From Shewanella sp. GD04112 (GTDB lineage Bacteria > Pseudomonadota > Gammaproteobacteria > Enterobacterales > Shewanellaceae): a DNA stretch of 64,000 nt. The notes under the pieces were generated by a model, which was not told where the DNA came from, did not search any database, and was given only the letters and a program-made list of their open reading frames with translations. The DNA is taken from positions 2,666,001 through 2,730,000 of the forward strand of contig NZ_JAOEAL010000001.1 of assembly GCF_029835735.1 (NCBI RefSeq), written 5' to 3'. The position numbers and the translations under genes are program-made. Below, one piece after another: positions 17,537 through 27,200 of the stretch (position 1 is the stretch's first letter; each line of letters opens with the position of its first letter).

Positions 17537-17659
17537 CAAACGCCTCAAGAGGGACTGTCAACGAGCGGCGTTTCCAGTCCCAATGAGCCACGGTGGTTAC
17601 GGTTGTTGTGATTGAGTTTATTGTTAATGCGTTGCCAGCCCCTTAGGCGGGCGTTAGCC
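17531..17659 (+). repeat. attC site 2, VCR-like (129 bp)
   Basis: Left core GCATAAC (17531-17537, overlapping the stop codon) and right core GTTAGCC (17653-17659). The interior, including ACGCCTCAAGAGGGACTG and CAGCCCCTTAGGCGGGCG, matches my memory of the Vibrio cholerae repeat (VCR) over most of its length, and the size fits VCRs. Confidence 0.85.
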
Positions 17660-17680
17660 AAATGTCGTAATGGAGATACC

Positions 17681-18478
17681 ATGCAAGCCAACTTGGAAAA
17701 ATTCAAAAAAGATTTGAAGGCCCTTTCTAGAACGGGGGAGCTTTTGTTGTTGGCCATGCAGTATGACTGCCATCCAGAGGCAGTTGAGAAAGCCTATGGA
17801 AAGGATTTCGCCGCTCTTAAAAAGGTACTGCCGAAATTTGGCACTGACTATCAATCTTGGTATTCGGAATCGAAGGCTTTAATAAAGCAGCTTCTTCCCG
17901 ACAGACTAGCTGATTTTGCGCGCCATTATGAGAAGCCCAAGCCTAGAAAAGATATAAGTTACGAGAACTACCGAATTGAAGATTATCTTCAAGGTTTGAG
18001 AGTTACACGAGGCTGGGAGAAAGAGAAAGTAGTGGGACCTGATGCGGCTATTCCTCACTTAGAGCAGCAACTAGCGATCGTCAAAGCAGTCTCATCTCGG
18101 TTTGAGAGTTCACTATTCGATATCCGCCAACTTGTACAGGCAGATTTGTTTGATTCAGAAATTGCTGCGGCTCAAGAGTTACTAAAGAGCGGTTTTTCCC
18201 GAGGTGCAGGTGCGGTAGCCGGAGTAGTATTAGAAAAGCACCTTGGCCAGGTGGCAGAAAACCATAACATCACAACTAGAAAGAAAAATCCAACGATTAG
18301 TGACTTTAATGACCTTTTGAAAGGCGCAGAAGTGCTAGATACGCCTGCGTGGCGCCAAATTCAGCGGCTTGGTGACATTCGAAATTTATGTGATCACAGT
18401 AAAGATCGCGAGCCAACCAAAGATGAGGTTCAGGAGCTCATAAGTGGCGTTGAAAAATTTACCAAAACACTTTTCTAA
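17681..18478 (+). CDS. Cassette gene 3: HEPN-like domain protein (265 aa)
   Basis: Not recognised at full length. The last ~110 residues look like a HEPN-type helical bundle: a helix with GAGAVAGVVLEKHL, a loop, then a second helix with R234-x4-H239 (RNLCDHSK), the arrangement of catalytic residues in HEPN RNases. The first ~150 residues are helical and Lys/Glu-rich. A longer frame from 17612 starts inside the attC; the ATG at 17681 with GGAGA just upstream is chosen. It is a cassette between attC 2 and attC 3. HEPN RNases are frequent in toxin and antiphage systems, so a defence role is possible but not shown. Confidence 0.65.
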   Translation: MQANLEKFKKDLKALSRTGELLLLAMQYDCHPEAVEKAYGKDFAALKKVLPKFGTDYQSWYSESKALIKQLLPDRLADFARHYEKPKPRKDISYENYRIEDYLQGLRVTRGWEKEKVVGPDAAIPHLEQQLAIVKAVSSRFESSLFDIRQLVQADLFDSEIAAAQELLKSGFSRGAGAVAGVVLEKHLGQVAENHNITTRKKNPTISDFNDLLKGAEVLDTPAWRQIQRLGDIRNLCDHSKDREPTKDEVQELISGVEKFTKTLF

Positions 18479-18481
18479 AAA

Positions 18482-18550
18482 GGCTAACAAGTCGCTCGTG
18501 TGGGACGCTGTGCCGCTGCGCGTCACGCGCCCCACAGCTTATCGTTAGGG
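18482..18550 (+). repeat. attC site 3 (69 bp)
   Basis: Left core GGCTAAC (18482-18488) and right core GTTAGGG (18544-18550) with an imperfectly self-complementary interior (CGCTCGTGTGGGACGC facing GCGCCCCACAGC). Confidence 0.8.
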
Positions 18551-18569
18551 CAATGGAGTACTAAGTACC

Positions 18570-18986
18570 ATGTCACAATGGAATGATGATAAAGCGAAGG
18601 CAAAAGATATATTTGATAGCATAAGAAACTTTGCTTTATGTGGTGTCGTTTTTTATGTTGCTATGCACTACTTTAGCAAGCCCATGACAGTGCACTTCAT
18701 GATATACGTAAACTACTTAACAGGTGGTTTAATGCTTGCTCTTTCGATCTACTTGTTCACCTTAAATATAAAGTCTTTCAACAGCATAGTCAGGAGAGAG
18801 CATAAAGCCGGAAACGTAGGTAGTTTATTCTATTACGTGATCCCCTCGTTGGTTTTTATGCTTGGCATAAATCTTTTTGTACAAACAGCATTTTCTATTC
18901 AAGTAGGTAATGGTAAAACTGTTGGGGAATTAACAATCCAAGACCTTCAAGTGCCGATCGAGTCAAGAGGCAATGAAGAGCCCTAA
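18570..18986 (+). CDS. Cassette gene 4: small membrane protein (138 aa)
   Basis: Not recognised. About three hydrophobic segments are visible (residues ~20-35, ~43-66, ~86-110), with a charged N-terminus and a short polar C-terminal tail, so an inner-membrane protein is likely. The gene overlaps the left end of attC 4 and follows attC 3 by 19 bp, which marks it as one cassette. A GGAG lies 11 nt before the ATG, a long spacing, so expression could be weak. Confidence 0.7.
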   Translation: MSQWNDDKAKAKDIFDSIRNFALCGVVFYVAMHYFSKPMTVHFMIYVNYLTGGLMLALSIYLFTLNIKSFNSIVRREHKAGNVGSLFYYVIPSLVFMLGINLFVQTAFSIQVGNGKTVGELTIQDLQVPIESRGNEEP

Positions 18987-19055
18987 CAAACCGCAGAAGT
19001 CGCTCCCGTTGGTCGCTGGGACCGCCATTGTCGGCCCCTGTGCGCGGCGTTAAGC
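18981..19055 (+). repeat. attC site 4 (75 bp)
   Basis: Left core CCCTAAC (18981-18987) and right core GTTAAGC (19049-19055) with self-complementary interior (CGCTCCCG...GCGCGGCG arms). Confidence 0.78.
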
Positions 19056-19068
19056 ATCAAGGAGTCAC

Positions 19069-19503
19069 ATGCCAAGATTAGATACAAGGTTGGAAGCTGA
19101 GGGGGCTGAATTTTTGGTTCTAGGCCAGCTTCTGTTACACAAGATCGCCTCGTATAAAACGTATACGAACATGCCGGGCTATGATTTGGTTGCAACAAAT
19201 CCTGAATCAAATAAATCTGCCATGGTTCAGGTCAAAAGTAGGTGGCGCACTGGTGCTGGCGGCTTTCCCATCAAAAACTTCGGCTGTGATTTCGTTGTTG
19301 TGGTTTTGCTTAATCGCGGTTCAAAAGATGGCAAAAAAGAAGTTCTGCCACCAAGGTATTATGTTTTTCCTGTTGGTGTAATTGAGTCTGCTCCACGCAG
19401 CAAAGACTGGGGCAAAGTAAATCTCAAAGATATTCCCAACTACGAAGCATATGAGGAGAAATGGCATTTAATCTCTGAGTTTCTTGGTGAGTCAAATGCC
19501 TAA
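19069..19503 (+). CDS. Cassette gene 5: PD-(D/E)XK-like nuclease-fold protein (144 aa)
   Basis: The pattern GYD (D39), then a short strand and VQVKS (Q54, K56) fits the PD-(D/E)XK core in the common variant where Gln replaces the acidic residue; a Glu-rich helix (about residues 9-25) precedes it, as in many small restriction-like and Holliday-junction-resolvase-like proteins. AAGGAG lies 4 nt before the ATG. It is the last cassette, bounded by attC 4 and attC 5. DNA cleavage and a defence role are inference. Confidence 0.65.
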   Translation: MPRLDTRLEAEGAEFLVLGQLLLHKIASYKTYTNMPGYDLVATNPESNKSAMVQVKSRWRTGAGGFPIKNFGCDFVVVVLLNRGSKDGKKEVLPPRYYVFPVGVIESAPRSKDWGKVNLKDIPNYEAYEEKWHLISEFLGESNA

Positions 19504-19558
19504 CAAGTTAAACAGCGGAAAACCACTCGCTGCGCTAGCGTTTTCCGCTGTTTAAAGC
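19498..19558 (+). repeat. attC site 5, degenerate (about 60 bp)
   Basis: Left core GCCTAAC (19498-19504). The interior has a perfect 16-bp stem, TTAAACAGCGGAAAAC paired with GTTTTCCGCTGTTTAA. The right core reads GTTTAAAGC instead of GTTRRRY, so this terminal site may be decayed or may be a terminator-like hairpin. Confidence 0.6.
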
Positions 19559-19949
19559 ATCACTCCATAGAAATTGTAATCCGAAACTCATAAGTTAGAG
19601 TTAATAACCTAACTGATTTTTGTTCCAAAGTTGTTCTGTCTTTCTTTAAAACCCACAGGCGACACCGATGCTAGGAAGGTGAGCCATGGCGATTAGCGAG
19701 ACGACCGTCCGCCCCCACGGACGGGGCGGTCGAGCATCCACGGATGGACTTACTGCGCGTCGGCGAGCAAATGCCACGGCTCACCTATATACCTAAGCTT
19801 CAAGCTCAAAGCAGTAAGATCCTGCATGAGATTACTTAGCAACGACTCACTAAGCCGATTGATTTCACAGTAAAAGCGACTGGCTAAGCGCGACATATTC
19901 CGCCATAGTGGTAGAGCGAATGACCTTATCCATGCACAAGGAGTCTCCC
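19559..19949. other. Non-coding stretch between the cassette island and moxR
   Basis: No gene on either strand. It holds a large structured palindrome (19677-19786) and the leader of the moxR operon. No second copy of the left-border repeat is seen. Confidence 0.6.
19677..19786. repeat. 110-bp structured palindromic element
   Basis: Outer arms AGGTGAGCCATGGC (19677-19690) and GCCACGGCTCACCT (19773-19786) pair at 13 of 14 positions; inside lies a strong G+C-rich hairpin CCGTCCG/CGGACGG (19705-19724). Its identity is unknown; it lacks attC cores. Confidence 0.65.
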
Positions 19950-20861
19950 GTGGCACATTCTGGTTTAAGCCAACTATTACAACAACTTGAACAAGTTTTA
20001 TTAGGCAAGCCACGGCAAATTCGCTTAGCCCTCGCCTGTATTCTCGCCCGTGGGCACCTATTAATTGAAGATTTGCCCGGCATGGGCAAAACCAGCCTGT
20101 CCCATGCCCTAGCCCAAAGCCTCGGCCTTAGCTATCAACGTATTCAATTTACCAGTGATATGCTGCCCGCCGATATTCTCGGGGTATCGATTTTTGATAA
20201 ACACCAAGCGCAATTTGTGTTTCATCCTGGCCCTATTTTTAAACAGATGGTGCTGGCCGATGAGATTAACCGCGCCAGCCCTAAGACTCAGAGCGCACTG
20301 CTCGAGGCAATGGCTGAGCAGCAAATTTCTGTCGATGGCGTCACCCACAGATTACCCAATCCGTTTTTTGTGATTGCCACACAAAACCCCACGGAGCAAT
20401 CGGGTACCTTTCCGCTACCCGAATCCCAACTCGACCGCTTTATGATGCGAATTTCTATCGGTTATCCCAGCCATGATGCGGAGCTGGCGATGCTGAAAAG
20501 CGACCAAACGCCGCAAACCCTCGATAATTTACCCCAATGTTTAACCCCGCTGGCGTTAACCCAGTTGCAGGAACAATGCGATAAAGTCGCGGCGTCCGAT
20601 GCGCTGCTCAATTATGTCTTGGCCTTAGTGCATGACTCGCGCAATCAAACCGATGCCGTCGGCCTATCGCCCCGCGCGACCAAAGCCCTATTACAGGCAG
20701 CTAAAGCATGGGCATTTTTAGAGGGCAGACACTATTTAGTCCCCGAAGATGTGCAAGCGGTGTTTTGCAGCGTGGCCGAACATCGACTGCGCACTAGCAG
20801 CCAATTACAGGGGGAAGCGCTCTCGGAGCGGATCCTCGCCAGCGTCAATCCCATCATGTAA
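19950..20861 (+). CDS. MoxR-family AAA+ ATPase (303 aa)
   Basis: A cytosolic AAA+ ATPase of the MoxR group, thought to act as a chaperone for cofactor insertion or complex assembly, usually with DUF58 and transglutaminase partners. Walker A is PGMGKT (about residues 45-50) and Walker B VLADEINRAS (about 106), followed by the MoxR sensor region ATQNPTEQSGTFPLPESQLDRF. The frame is open from 19908, but the GTG at 19950 has AAGGAG exactly six nt upstream and gives the normal N-terminus. It heads a three-gene operon with the DUF58 and tgpA genes. Confidence 0.92.
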   Translation: MAHSGLSQLLQQLEQVLLGKPRQIRLALACILARGHLLIEDLPGMGKTSLSHALAQSLGLSYQRIQFTSDMLPADILGVSIFDKHQAQFVFHPGPIFKQMVLADEINRASPKTQSALLEAMAEQQISVDGVTHRLPNPFFVIATQNPTEQSGTFPLPESQLDRFMMRISIGYPSHDAELAMLKSDQTPQTLDNLPQCLTPLALTQLQEQCDKVAASDALLNYVLALVHDSRNQTDAVGLSPRATKALLQAAKAWAFLEGRHYLVPEDVQAVFCSVAEHRLRTSSQLQGEALSERILASVNPIM

Positions 20862-20911
20862 TGCCTTGCTAATCATATCGAAAAGGATGCTCAGACTATG
20901 ATGAGGACTAG

Positions 20912-21997
20912 ATGAAACGAGTATTGACGGCTTTCTGGCAACGCTGGTTGGCAAGGCGCATGCCGCCCAGTTCCGAGTTTGTCCTCAGCCATCGCAGCAT
21001 CTTTATTCTGCCCAGTGGTTTTGGTTTAGTCTGGATTGGACTGGTACTGCTGCTGTATCTGTTTGGCACTAACTATCAAAACAATCTAGTGATTGGCCTG
21101 AGTATTTTGTTACTCAGTCTATTTAATACCTGCATCCTCTACAGCTATAAAAATCTCGCGGGTTTGCGCCTTCGCGCGCTCACAGCACCTGAGGTGTATG
21201 CGGGTGAAACCATCACCTTTCCGGTTCTGCTCACCTCAAGTCACAGCAGCCACAATATCAGCTTAAATTACCCCAGTAATTTAGCTTACTTACTCAAACA
21301 GGTCGGCGCCGATGAGGTGCAAGCCTTGGTCTCGTTTGCCCATGATCGCCGCGGCCTAGTATCGCCAGGGCGACTTAAGATTGAATCCTTTTATCCCTTA
21401 GGGCTTTGCCGAGCTTGGTCACATATTGATCTCGATAATGCGCACATCGTCTACGCCCACCCGATTGAAAGCCCTTTGCAGCTAAAAGCAGCCACCGAAT
21501 CCGGTGAAGACGAACGGTTAGAAAGAGCCGGAAAATACATTGCAGGCATCGATGAATACAAAGGGCTTAAGCCCCATGTGCTCGGTGAATCCCTTAAACA
21601 AGTGGCATGGAAACAATGGGCCCAAGGGCGCGGCATGCTAACCAAGGAGTTCGAACAGCCTCAGGGCGATCCAGTATGGTTAACCTTAGTCCCCGACCCG
21701 ACGCAGCTTGAACAGCAATTAGGTCAGCTCAGTTGGCAAGTTAACCATTTGAGTCAGCAGGAGCAATATTTTGGTCTGTGGCTACAGCGTGTCGGTGCGG
21801 AAGATCTGATCCTCACACCCGATACGGGCAATGCCCATCGCATCGCCTGCCAAAGGGCACTGGCACTTTACGGGCAAGATTTAAGTACGCTGAATAAAAC
21901 CGATAAATTGACAAATAACCAAGGCGTTAGCCATAAACGCCCGCTTCCTCCCCATGGGCAAGGCGTTCATGCGGCAAAAATGGAGCCGCGGCGATGA
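20912..21997 (+). CDS. DUF58 domain-containing membrane protein (361 aa)
   Basis: Two adjacent membrane segments (about residues 30-75) anchor a cytosolic C-terminal part with the DUF58 signature EYKGLKPHVLGESLKQVAWKQWAQGR (about residues 210-236). Such proteins have a von Willebrand A-like fold and work with MoxR ATPases. The stop overlaps the next start by four bases (ATGA), so it is translationally coupled to the transglutaminase gene. Confidence 0.9.
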   Translation: MKRVLTAFWQRWLARRMPPSSEFVLSHRSIFILPSGFGLVWIGLVLLLYLFGTNYQNNLVIGLSILLLSLFNTCILYSYKNLAGLRLRALTAPEVYAGETITFPVLLTSSHSSHNISLNYPSNLAYLLKQVGADEVQALVSFAHDRRGLVSPGRLKIESFYPLGLCRAWSHIDLDNAHIVYAHPIESPLQLKAATESGEDERLERAGKYIAGIDEYKGLKPHVLGESLKQVAWKQWAQGRGMLTKEFEQPQGDPVWLTLVPDPTQLEQQLGQLSWQVNHLSQQEQYFGLWLQRVGAEDLILTPDTGNAHRIACQRALALYGQDLSTLNKTDKLTNNQGVSHKRPLPPHGQGVHAAKMEPRR

Positions 21998-24138
21998 CAA
22001 TGCAAACTTCAACACCGCAAAAGGTGAATAGCCCCAAACTTAAGACCTACCATGCCAATGGGCCGCAGACGGGGGACAATATCAGTCGCCAAACACTGTT
22101 TTGGCTGCTGCTCACCAATATTGCAGTACTCAGCCCATTATTTGATAAAACGACACCCTGGACCCTTGGGATTTGTGCGATTTGCCTTCTATGGCGGATT
22201 GGTATTTATGTCGGCAAAGTGGCAAAACCACCGCGCTATTTAGTCACCAGCCTTGCCGTTGGCGCGGCAATTACGCTCGCATTAGTATCGGGTGAGATTG
22301 GGCTGTTAAATGCTTTAGTCAACCTACTGATTTTAGGTTATGCCTTAAAATACATTGAGATGCGAAGTGTCCGAGATGTGCGCGCCGTGGTAATTGTGGG
22401 CTACTTTTTAATTGCGCTAACCTTTATCGACCACCAATCCATGCTCAATACCGCGCATTTAATGGGTGTGACCATTATCAATACCTGCGTGCTGGTGACC
22501 CTGTATCAAAGCAAACACAACTGGCAGCATACCGCATGGATTAGTGCCAAACTGCTACTGCAAAGCCTCCCTTTAGCGTTATTACTATTTTTGGTTTTAC
22601 CCCGCTTTGCCCCGCTCTGGCTGGTCCCAAATATGAAGGAGGCCCAAACCGGGCTCTCAGAAACCCTTGCCGTTGGCGATATCAGCAAACTCACCCGCTC
22701 ATCAGCACTGGCCTTTAGGGTAAGTTTTACCGATGCGAGTCCCATCCAAGCCGAACTCTATTGGCGCGCGCTGGTGCTCGAAGATTACGACGGTCAAACC
22801 TGGCGCCAAGACACTGGTATTAAACAAATCCAAAAAGATGCGTTTTTCTTTCCGCCTTCTAGGCCGACTCCCGCGCGGCAGTTCACCCCGTTAACACAAC
22901 AGGAGACCAATAATCCTCAACCCGTTTATCACTATCAAGTGATTGCCGAACCTAGCCATCAATCTTGGTTATATGGCCTTGATGTGGCCTATAGTCAGGA
23001 TGATAAAGTAGTTAATCTACCGGATTATAGACTCTATGCGCTGCGTAATGTCGACCAGCGAATGGGTTACAATGCCAGTTCTTGGCCTAAAGCAAAGATG
23101 GATCTCACCTTAAGCGCCAAACAACGGCAAATTAACTTAAAGCTACCAGCAGACAGCAATCCCCGCACACTGAAGCTCGCCACCAAGTTTAAGGCCAAAT
23201 ACCCAGAACCCAAGCAGCGTCTATGGGCCATGATGGGTTATTTTAATCATGAACCGTTTTTCTACACCCTTACCCCGCCGCCAATTGGCCGGCAACAAAT
23301 AGATGATTTTCTGTTTGAAAATAAAGCCGGATTTTGCGCCCATTACGCCTCCGCCTTTATCTTTCTGGCGCGCGCGACGGGTTTACCCGCACGAATGGTC
23401 ACGGGCTATCAAGGGGGCGAATACAACCCACAGGCCGATTACCTGAGTGTGTATCAATATATGGCCCACGCTTGGGCAGAAGTCTGGCTCGAGAATGAAG
23501 GTTGGGTACGGTTTGATCCAACAGCCATGGTCGCGCCCAATCGTATTGAGCAAGGCTTCGATGCCGAGTTTTCCCCCGAACAAAGCTACCTGCAAGAAAG
23601 CCCCTTTAGCAGCTTACGCTTTAAATCTATGCCTTGGCTCAACGAGTTAAGGCAGCGCTTTGCCAGCCTCGATTATTACTGGAGTCTCTGGGTGCTCGGT
23701 TTTAATCAGGAACGGCAAAACAAAGTGCTAAGTGGCATTTTAGGGGATGTCACAAAAACCAAGGTGACGGTGTTTATGAGTGTGTGTATTAGCCTTATCG
23801 GCCTCTATATCGCCTACAGTGTGGGGCTGTTTCGCTTTAAGCGGGAGCAGGATCCCATCAGCGCTAAGTACCAACGCATTTGTCAGCGCCTCAGTAAATT
23901 TGGCATCAATCGCCCCGCTCACTTAGGCCCGAATGCCTTTGCCGAGCAGCTTATTGACACGCACCAGCAGCAATCCCCAGAGTTTTGCCGTGAGTTTGAT
24001 ACTCTGACCCAAAGCTATGTCGCGCTGAAATACCAACAGCTTGCGGACGGAGACTATCAAGCGGCGCTCAAGCGCTTTAATGCTGCCGCTAAAGCCCTAA
24101 ACTGGCGACTATTTGGCCCGAGTAAACAGTTAAAATAG
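21994..24138 (+). CDS. tgpA: TgpA-family membrane transglutaminase-like protein (714 aa)
   Basis: An N-terminal DUF3488 region with about six membrane segments, a periplasmic transglutaminase-like domain and a further membrane segment near residue 595. The triad is present: C448 in AGFCAHYA, the His in YMAHAWAEVW and the Asp in VRFDPTA. TgpA of Pseudomonas is essential, but its reaction is unknown. The start overlaps the DUF58 stop. The operon order moxR-DUF58-tgpA is conserved in gammaproteobacteria. Confidence 0.92.
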   Translation: MTMQTSTPQKVNSPKLKTYHANGPQTGDNISRQTLFWLLLTNIAVLSPLFDKTTPWTLGICAICLLWRIGIYVGKVAKPPRYLVTSLAVGAAITLALVSGEIGLLNALVNLLILGYALKYIEMRSVRDVRAVVIVGYFLIALTFIDHQSMLNTAHLMGVTIINTCVLVTLYQSKHNWQHTAWISAKLLLQSLPLALLLFLVLPRFAPLWLVPNMKEAQTGLSETLAVGDISKLTRSSALAFRVSFTDASPIQAELYWRALVLEDYDGQTWRQDTGIKQIQKDAFFFPPSRPTPARQFTPLTQQETNNPQPVYHYQVIAEPSHQSWLYGLDVAYSQDDKVVNLPDYRLYALRNVDQRMGYNASSWPKAKMDLTLSAKQRQINLKLPADSNPRTLKLATKFKAKYPEPKQRLWAMMGYFNHEPFFYTLTPPPIGRQQIDDFLFENKAGFCAHYASAFIFLARATGLPARMVTGYQGGEYNPQADYLSVYQYMAHAWAEVWLENEGWVRFDPTAMVAPNRIEQGFDAEFSPEQSYLQESPFSSLRFKSMPWLNELRQRFASLDYYWSLWVLGFNQERQNKVLSGILGDVTKTKVTVFMSVCISLIGLYIAYSVGLFRFKREQDPISAKYQRICQRLSKFGINRPAHLGPNAFAEQLIDTHQQQSPEFCREFDTLTQSYVALKYQQLADGDYQAALKRFNAAAKALNWRLFGPSKQLK

Positions 24139-24247
24139 GCGGGATAAACCGCAGGCAGACAAGATTGTTGAATCTTATAAATCAGTCACATAGAATTGCC
24201 AAGCCCGTTTGCTATGCATAACAGCAATCCCCAATCGTGAGTCGAAT

Positions 24248-27200
24248 ATGCTGAAGTTAATCCAATCCAATCAAATGGAAGTGCTCTGTGCCCATCTTGC
24301 CGCGTATTTGCGCCAGCCGCTACCCGGCGCCGCGTTATTGCAAAGTGAGCATATTTTGGTACAAAGCCCCGGGATGTCGACTTGGTTACGCCTTGAAATT
24401 GCAAAACAAAATGGTATTGCCGCCGCGCTGGAGTTCCCATTACCTTCCAGCTTTATTTGGCAACTGTGCCACGATTTACTCCCCAATGTCCCCAAGGAAA
24501 ACGCCTTCACTAAGGCGGCAATGACCTGGAAGCTGATGCAACTACTGCCACGGCTACTGGATGAACCTTCTTTTGGGCCACTGCGCCATTATTTGGGCCA
24601 TACCTTAGAGAATCTCGAATCGAGCACGGCTGACACCCATAGCAACCATCAACATGGTGCCGTAAGCGCCGATGATATTAAGCTTTACCAACTTTGCGGC
24701 CGCATCGCCGATATCTTCGACCAATATTTGGTTTACCGCCCCGACTGGATTGCCGCGTGGGAAGCCAATGAACCGCTCGAATCGCTCAAATTGAATGAGG
24801 AGCAAAGCTGGCAACCCATCCTCTGGCGCGCACTGATTGCCTACAACCGCGATGAGCTGCGTCAAAGCCACTACCACAGGGCCAATCTGCATCAGGATTT
24901 AATTGCCGCATTGGGCGATAGCGCCAATTCACTCGCAAAATTGCCGCAGCGTTTATTTGTGTTTGGGATCTCCTCCATGGCGCCCCAAACTATCGATGTG
25001 CTCCACCAGCTCGCGAGCCGCATCGACGTGATTATCTTAAGCCTTAGCCCCTGTCAGCATTATTGGGGCGACATTATCGACCCACGCCATCGGGCGCGTA
25101 TGGCACTGCAATATGCCGGAAAACGCCAATTAGCCGAGCAATGGGAAGATAAACTCGAAGTCGGCAATCCCCTACTCGCTAACAATGGCAAGATGGGCCG
25201 CGAATTACTCGATATGCTGCTCGAACTGCCCCCAGAACACTGTGACTTTGGCGACGATGTGTACTGCGAGCCCTGCGGCGATCCTAACGATCCCCACGCT
25301 CGCGCCAGTATGTTGGCCGGGGTGCAATACGATATCTTAGAAATGCAGACACTCGATCGCGTACTCGGGCCAGATGCTGAGCTATATCAAGAGGTCGCGA
25401 ATCGCCGGGTATTAACAGCCGACGATGATTCGATTCAAATCAAGAGTTGCCACAGCCCGCTTAGGGAAGTCGAAACCCTGCACGATCATTTACTCGACCT
25501 ACTGGATAACGACAACCAACTCACGCCCAAAGACATAGTGGTGATGATGCCGGATGTCGCCGCCTACGCGCCCTATATCGATGCGGTGTTTGCGGCCAAA
25601 CAGGGGCTGGAATATATCCCCTACGCCATTGCCGACCGAGGCGCGGCGCAGGAATCGCCACTCATTAATAGCTTTTTGAATTTACTTAATATTAATCAAA
25701 GCCGCTTCGGACTGACCGATATTTTAAGCATTCTCGAAGTGCCGGCCATTTTGCGACGTTTTCAGCTCGAAGAAGACGAGCTGCCACTCATTCGCCGTTG
25801 GTTAGATGAAGCCGGTGTGCGTTGGGGCCGCGATGAACAGAGCCGCCTTAAACAGGGCGTGCCCGCCTTCGAGCAAAACTCCTGGGCCTTTGGCATAAAA
25901 CGCTTAATCTTAGGCTATGCCTTACGGGACGATGCGCCGCTTTATCAATCATCCCCGCAGGGAATGCACTATTTAACCGTGGCTGGGGTAGAGGGCCAAT
26001 CGGCACAGGCCCTTGGCAAGCTGTTGAACTTTATTGAAGTCCTCGATGAAACCACCCAAGTATTAGCCAAGGCGCAAGCGCCCTCATTGCGATTACTCGA
26101 ACTCACCGAACTGTTAAATGCCTTTTACGCCCCCGATGAGGATGAGCGTGAGCAGTTGCAGGAAATTCGCGATGCGATTGCCGCCTTAGAGCAAGAGCTG
26201 CTTGCCGCCAGCCCTGCCGATATGGGGGCACATGCCAACGACTTAGATTTAAGCATCGAAGTGCTGGCGCTCTGGTTTAATCAACGCTTAACCGAGTCAC
26301 GTGTCGGCCAGCGATACCTCGCTGGCAGCGTGAATTTTTGTACCTTAATGCCGATGCGCTCAATTCCCTTCAAGGTCGTGTGTCTGTTGGGTATGAATGA
26401 TGGTGTCTATCCTAGGGTGCAACATCCTGTGGGCTTTGATCTGATGGCCCATTTTGGTGCGCGCAAAGGCGATCGTTCCCGCAGATTAGATGATAGATAC
26501 CTGTTTTTAGAAGCGTTACTCTCGGCTCGGGAGCAGCTGTATATCAGTTATATTGGTCGTAGCGAACGGGATAACTCAGAGCGTATTCCATCTATGCTGG
26601 TCTCCGAACTAATAGAATATTGTCAGTTGTGTTATCTGCCTGAATCCCTTGCGGCAGAAGCAGCTAATGTTAGTAACGAAGATGCTCAGCAAGCACTACT
26701 TGAGGCTATTGTGAGCCATCAGCCGCTGCAACCTTTTGATCCTAAACTGTATCAAGCAGCACTGGCGCAAACGCCCGCCTCTAACGGGATAAAACAGAGT
26801 TATAGTCAGCAGTGGTGTCCGCCCGATAGCCACAGCCAGTTGCAGCATGGCCGATTTATTGAGCTAGATACTCAGATAGTGCTCGAAGATGAGGCAATAG
26901 GTGACAGTGTTCAGGATATTGAGGCCCTTGGCGAAGCAGAGCATGTCGATATCTCGGCCTTTATTCGCTTCTTTCGCAATCCCGCGCAGTATTTCTTTAA
27001 TCGAACCCTGAAAGTCGATTTAAACCTGAATATTCAAGCGGATGATAACGATGAGCCCTTTAGTCTTAATGCGTTAGAGCGTTATTTATTACAGGCCCAG
27101 CTCCTTGGCGATGCGCTCGAACAGGGGCAAAACGAGCCCAGCACTGAACTGTTACAACGCCTTAAGGCCAGTGGTAATTTGCCGATGCAGCCCTTTGATG

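Noticed and set aside
19498..19558. Last palindrome read only as a transcription terminator
   Set aside because: The perfect stem could terminate, but no T run follows and the GCCTAAC left core at the stop codon matches the other attC sites, so it is kept as a degenerate attC with lower confidence.
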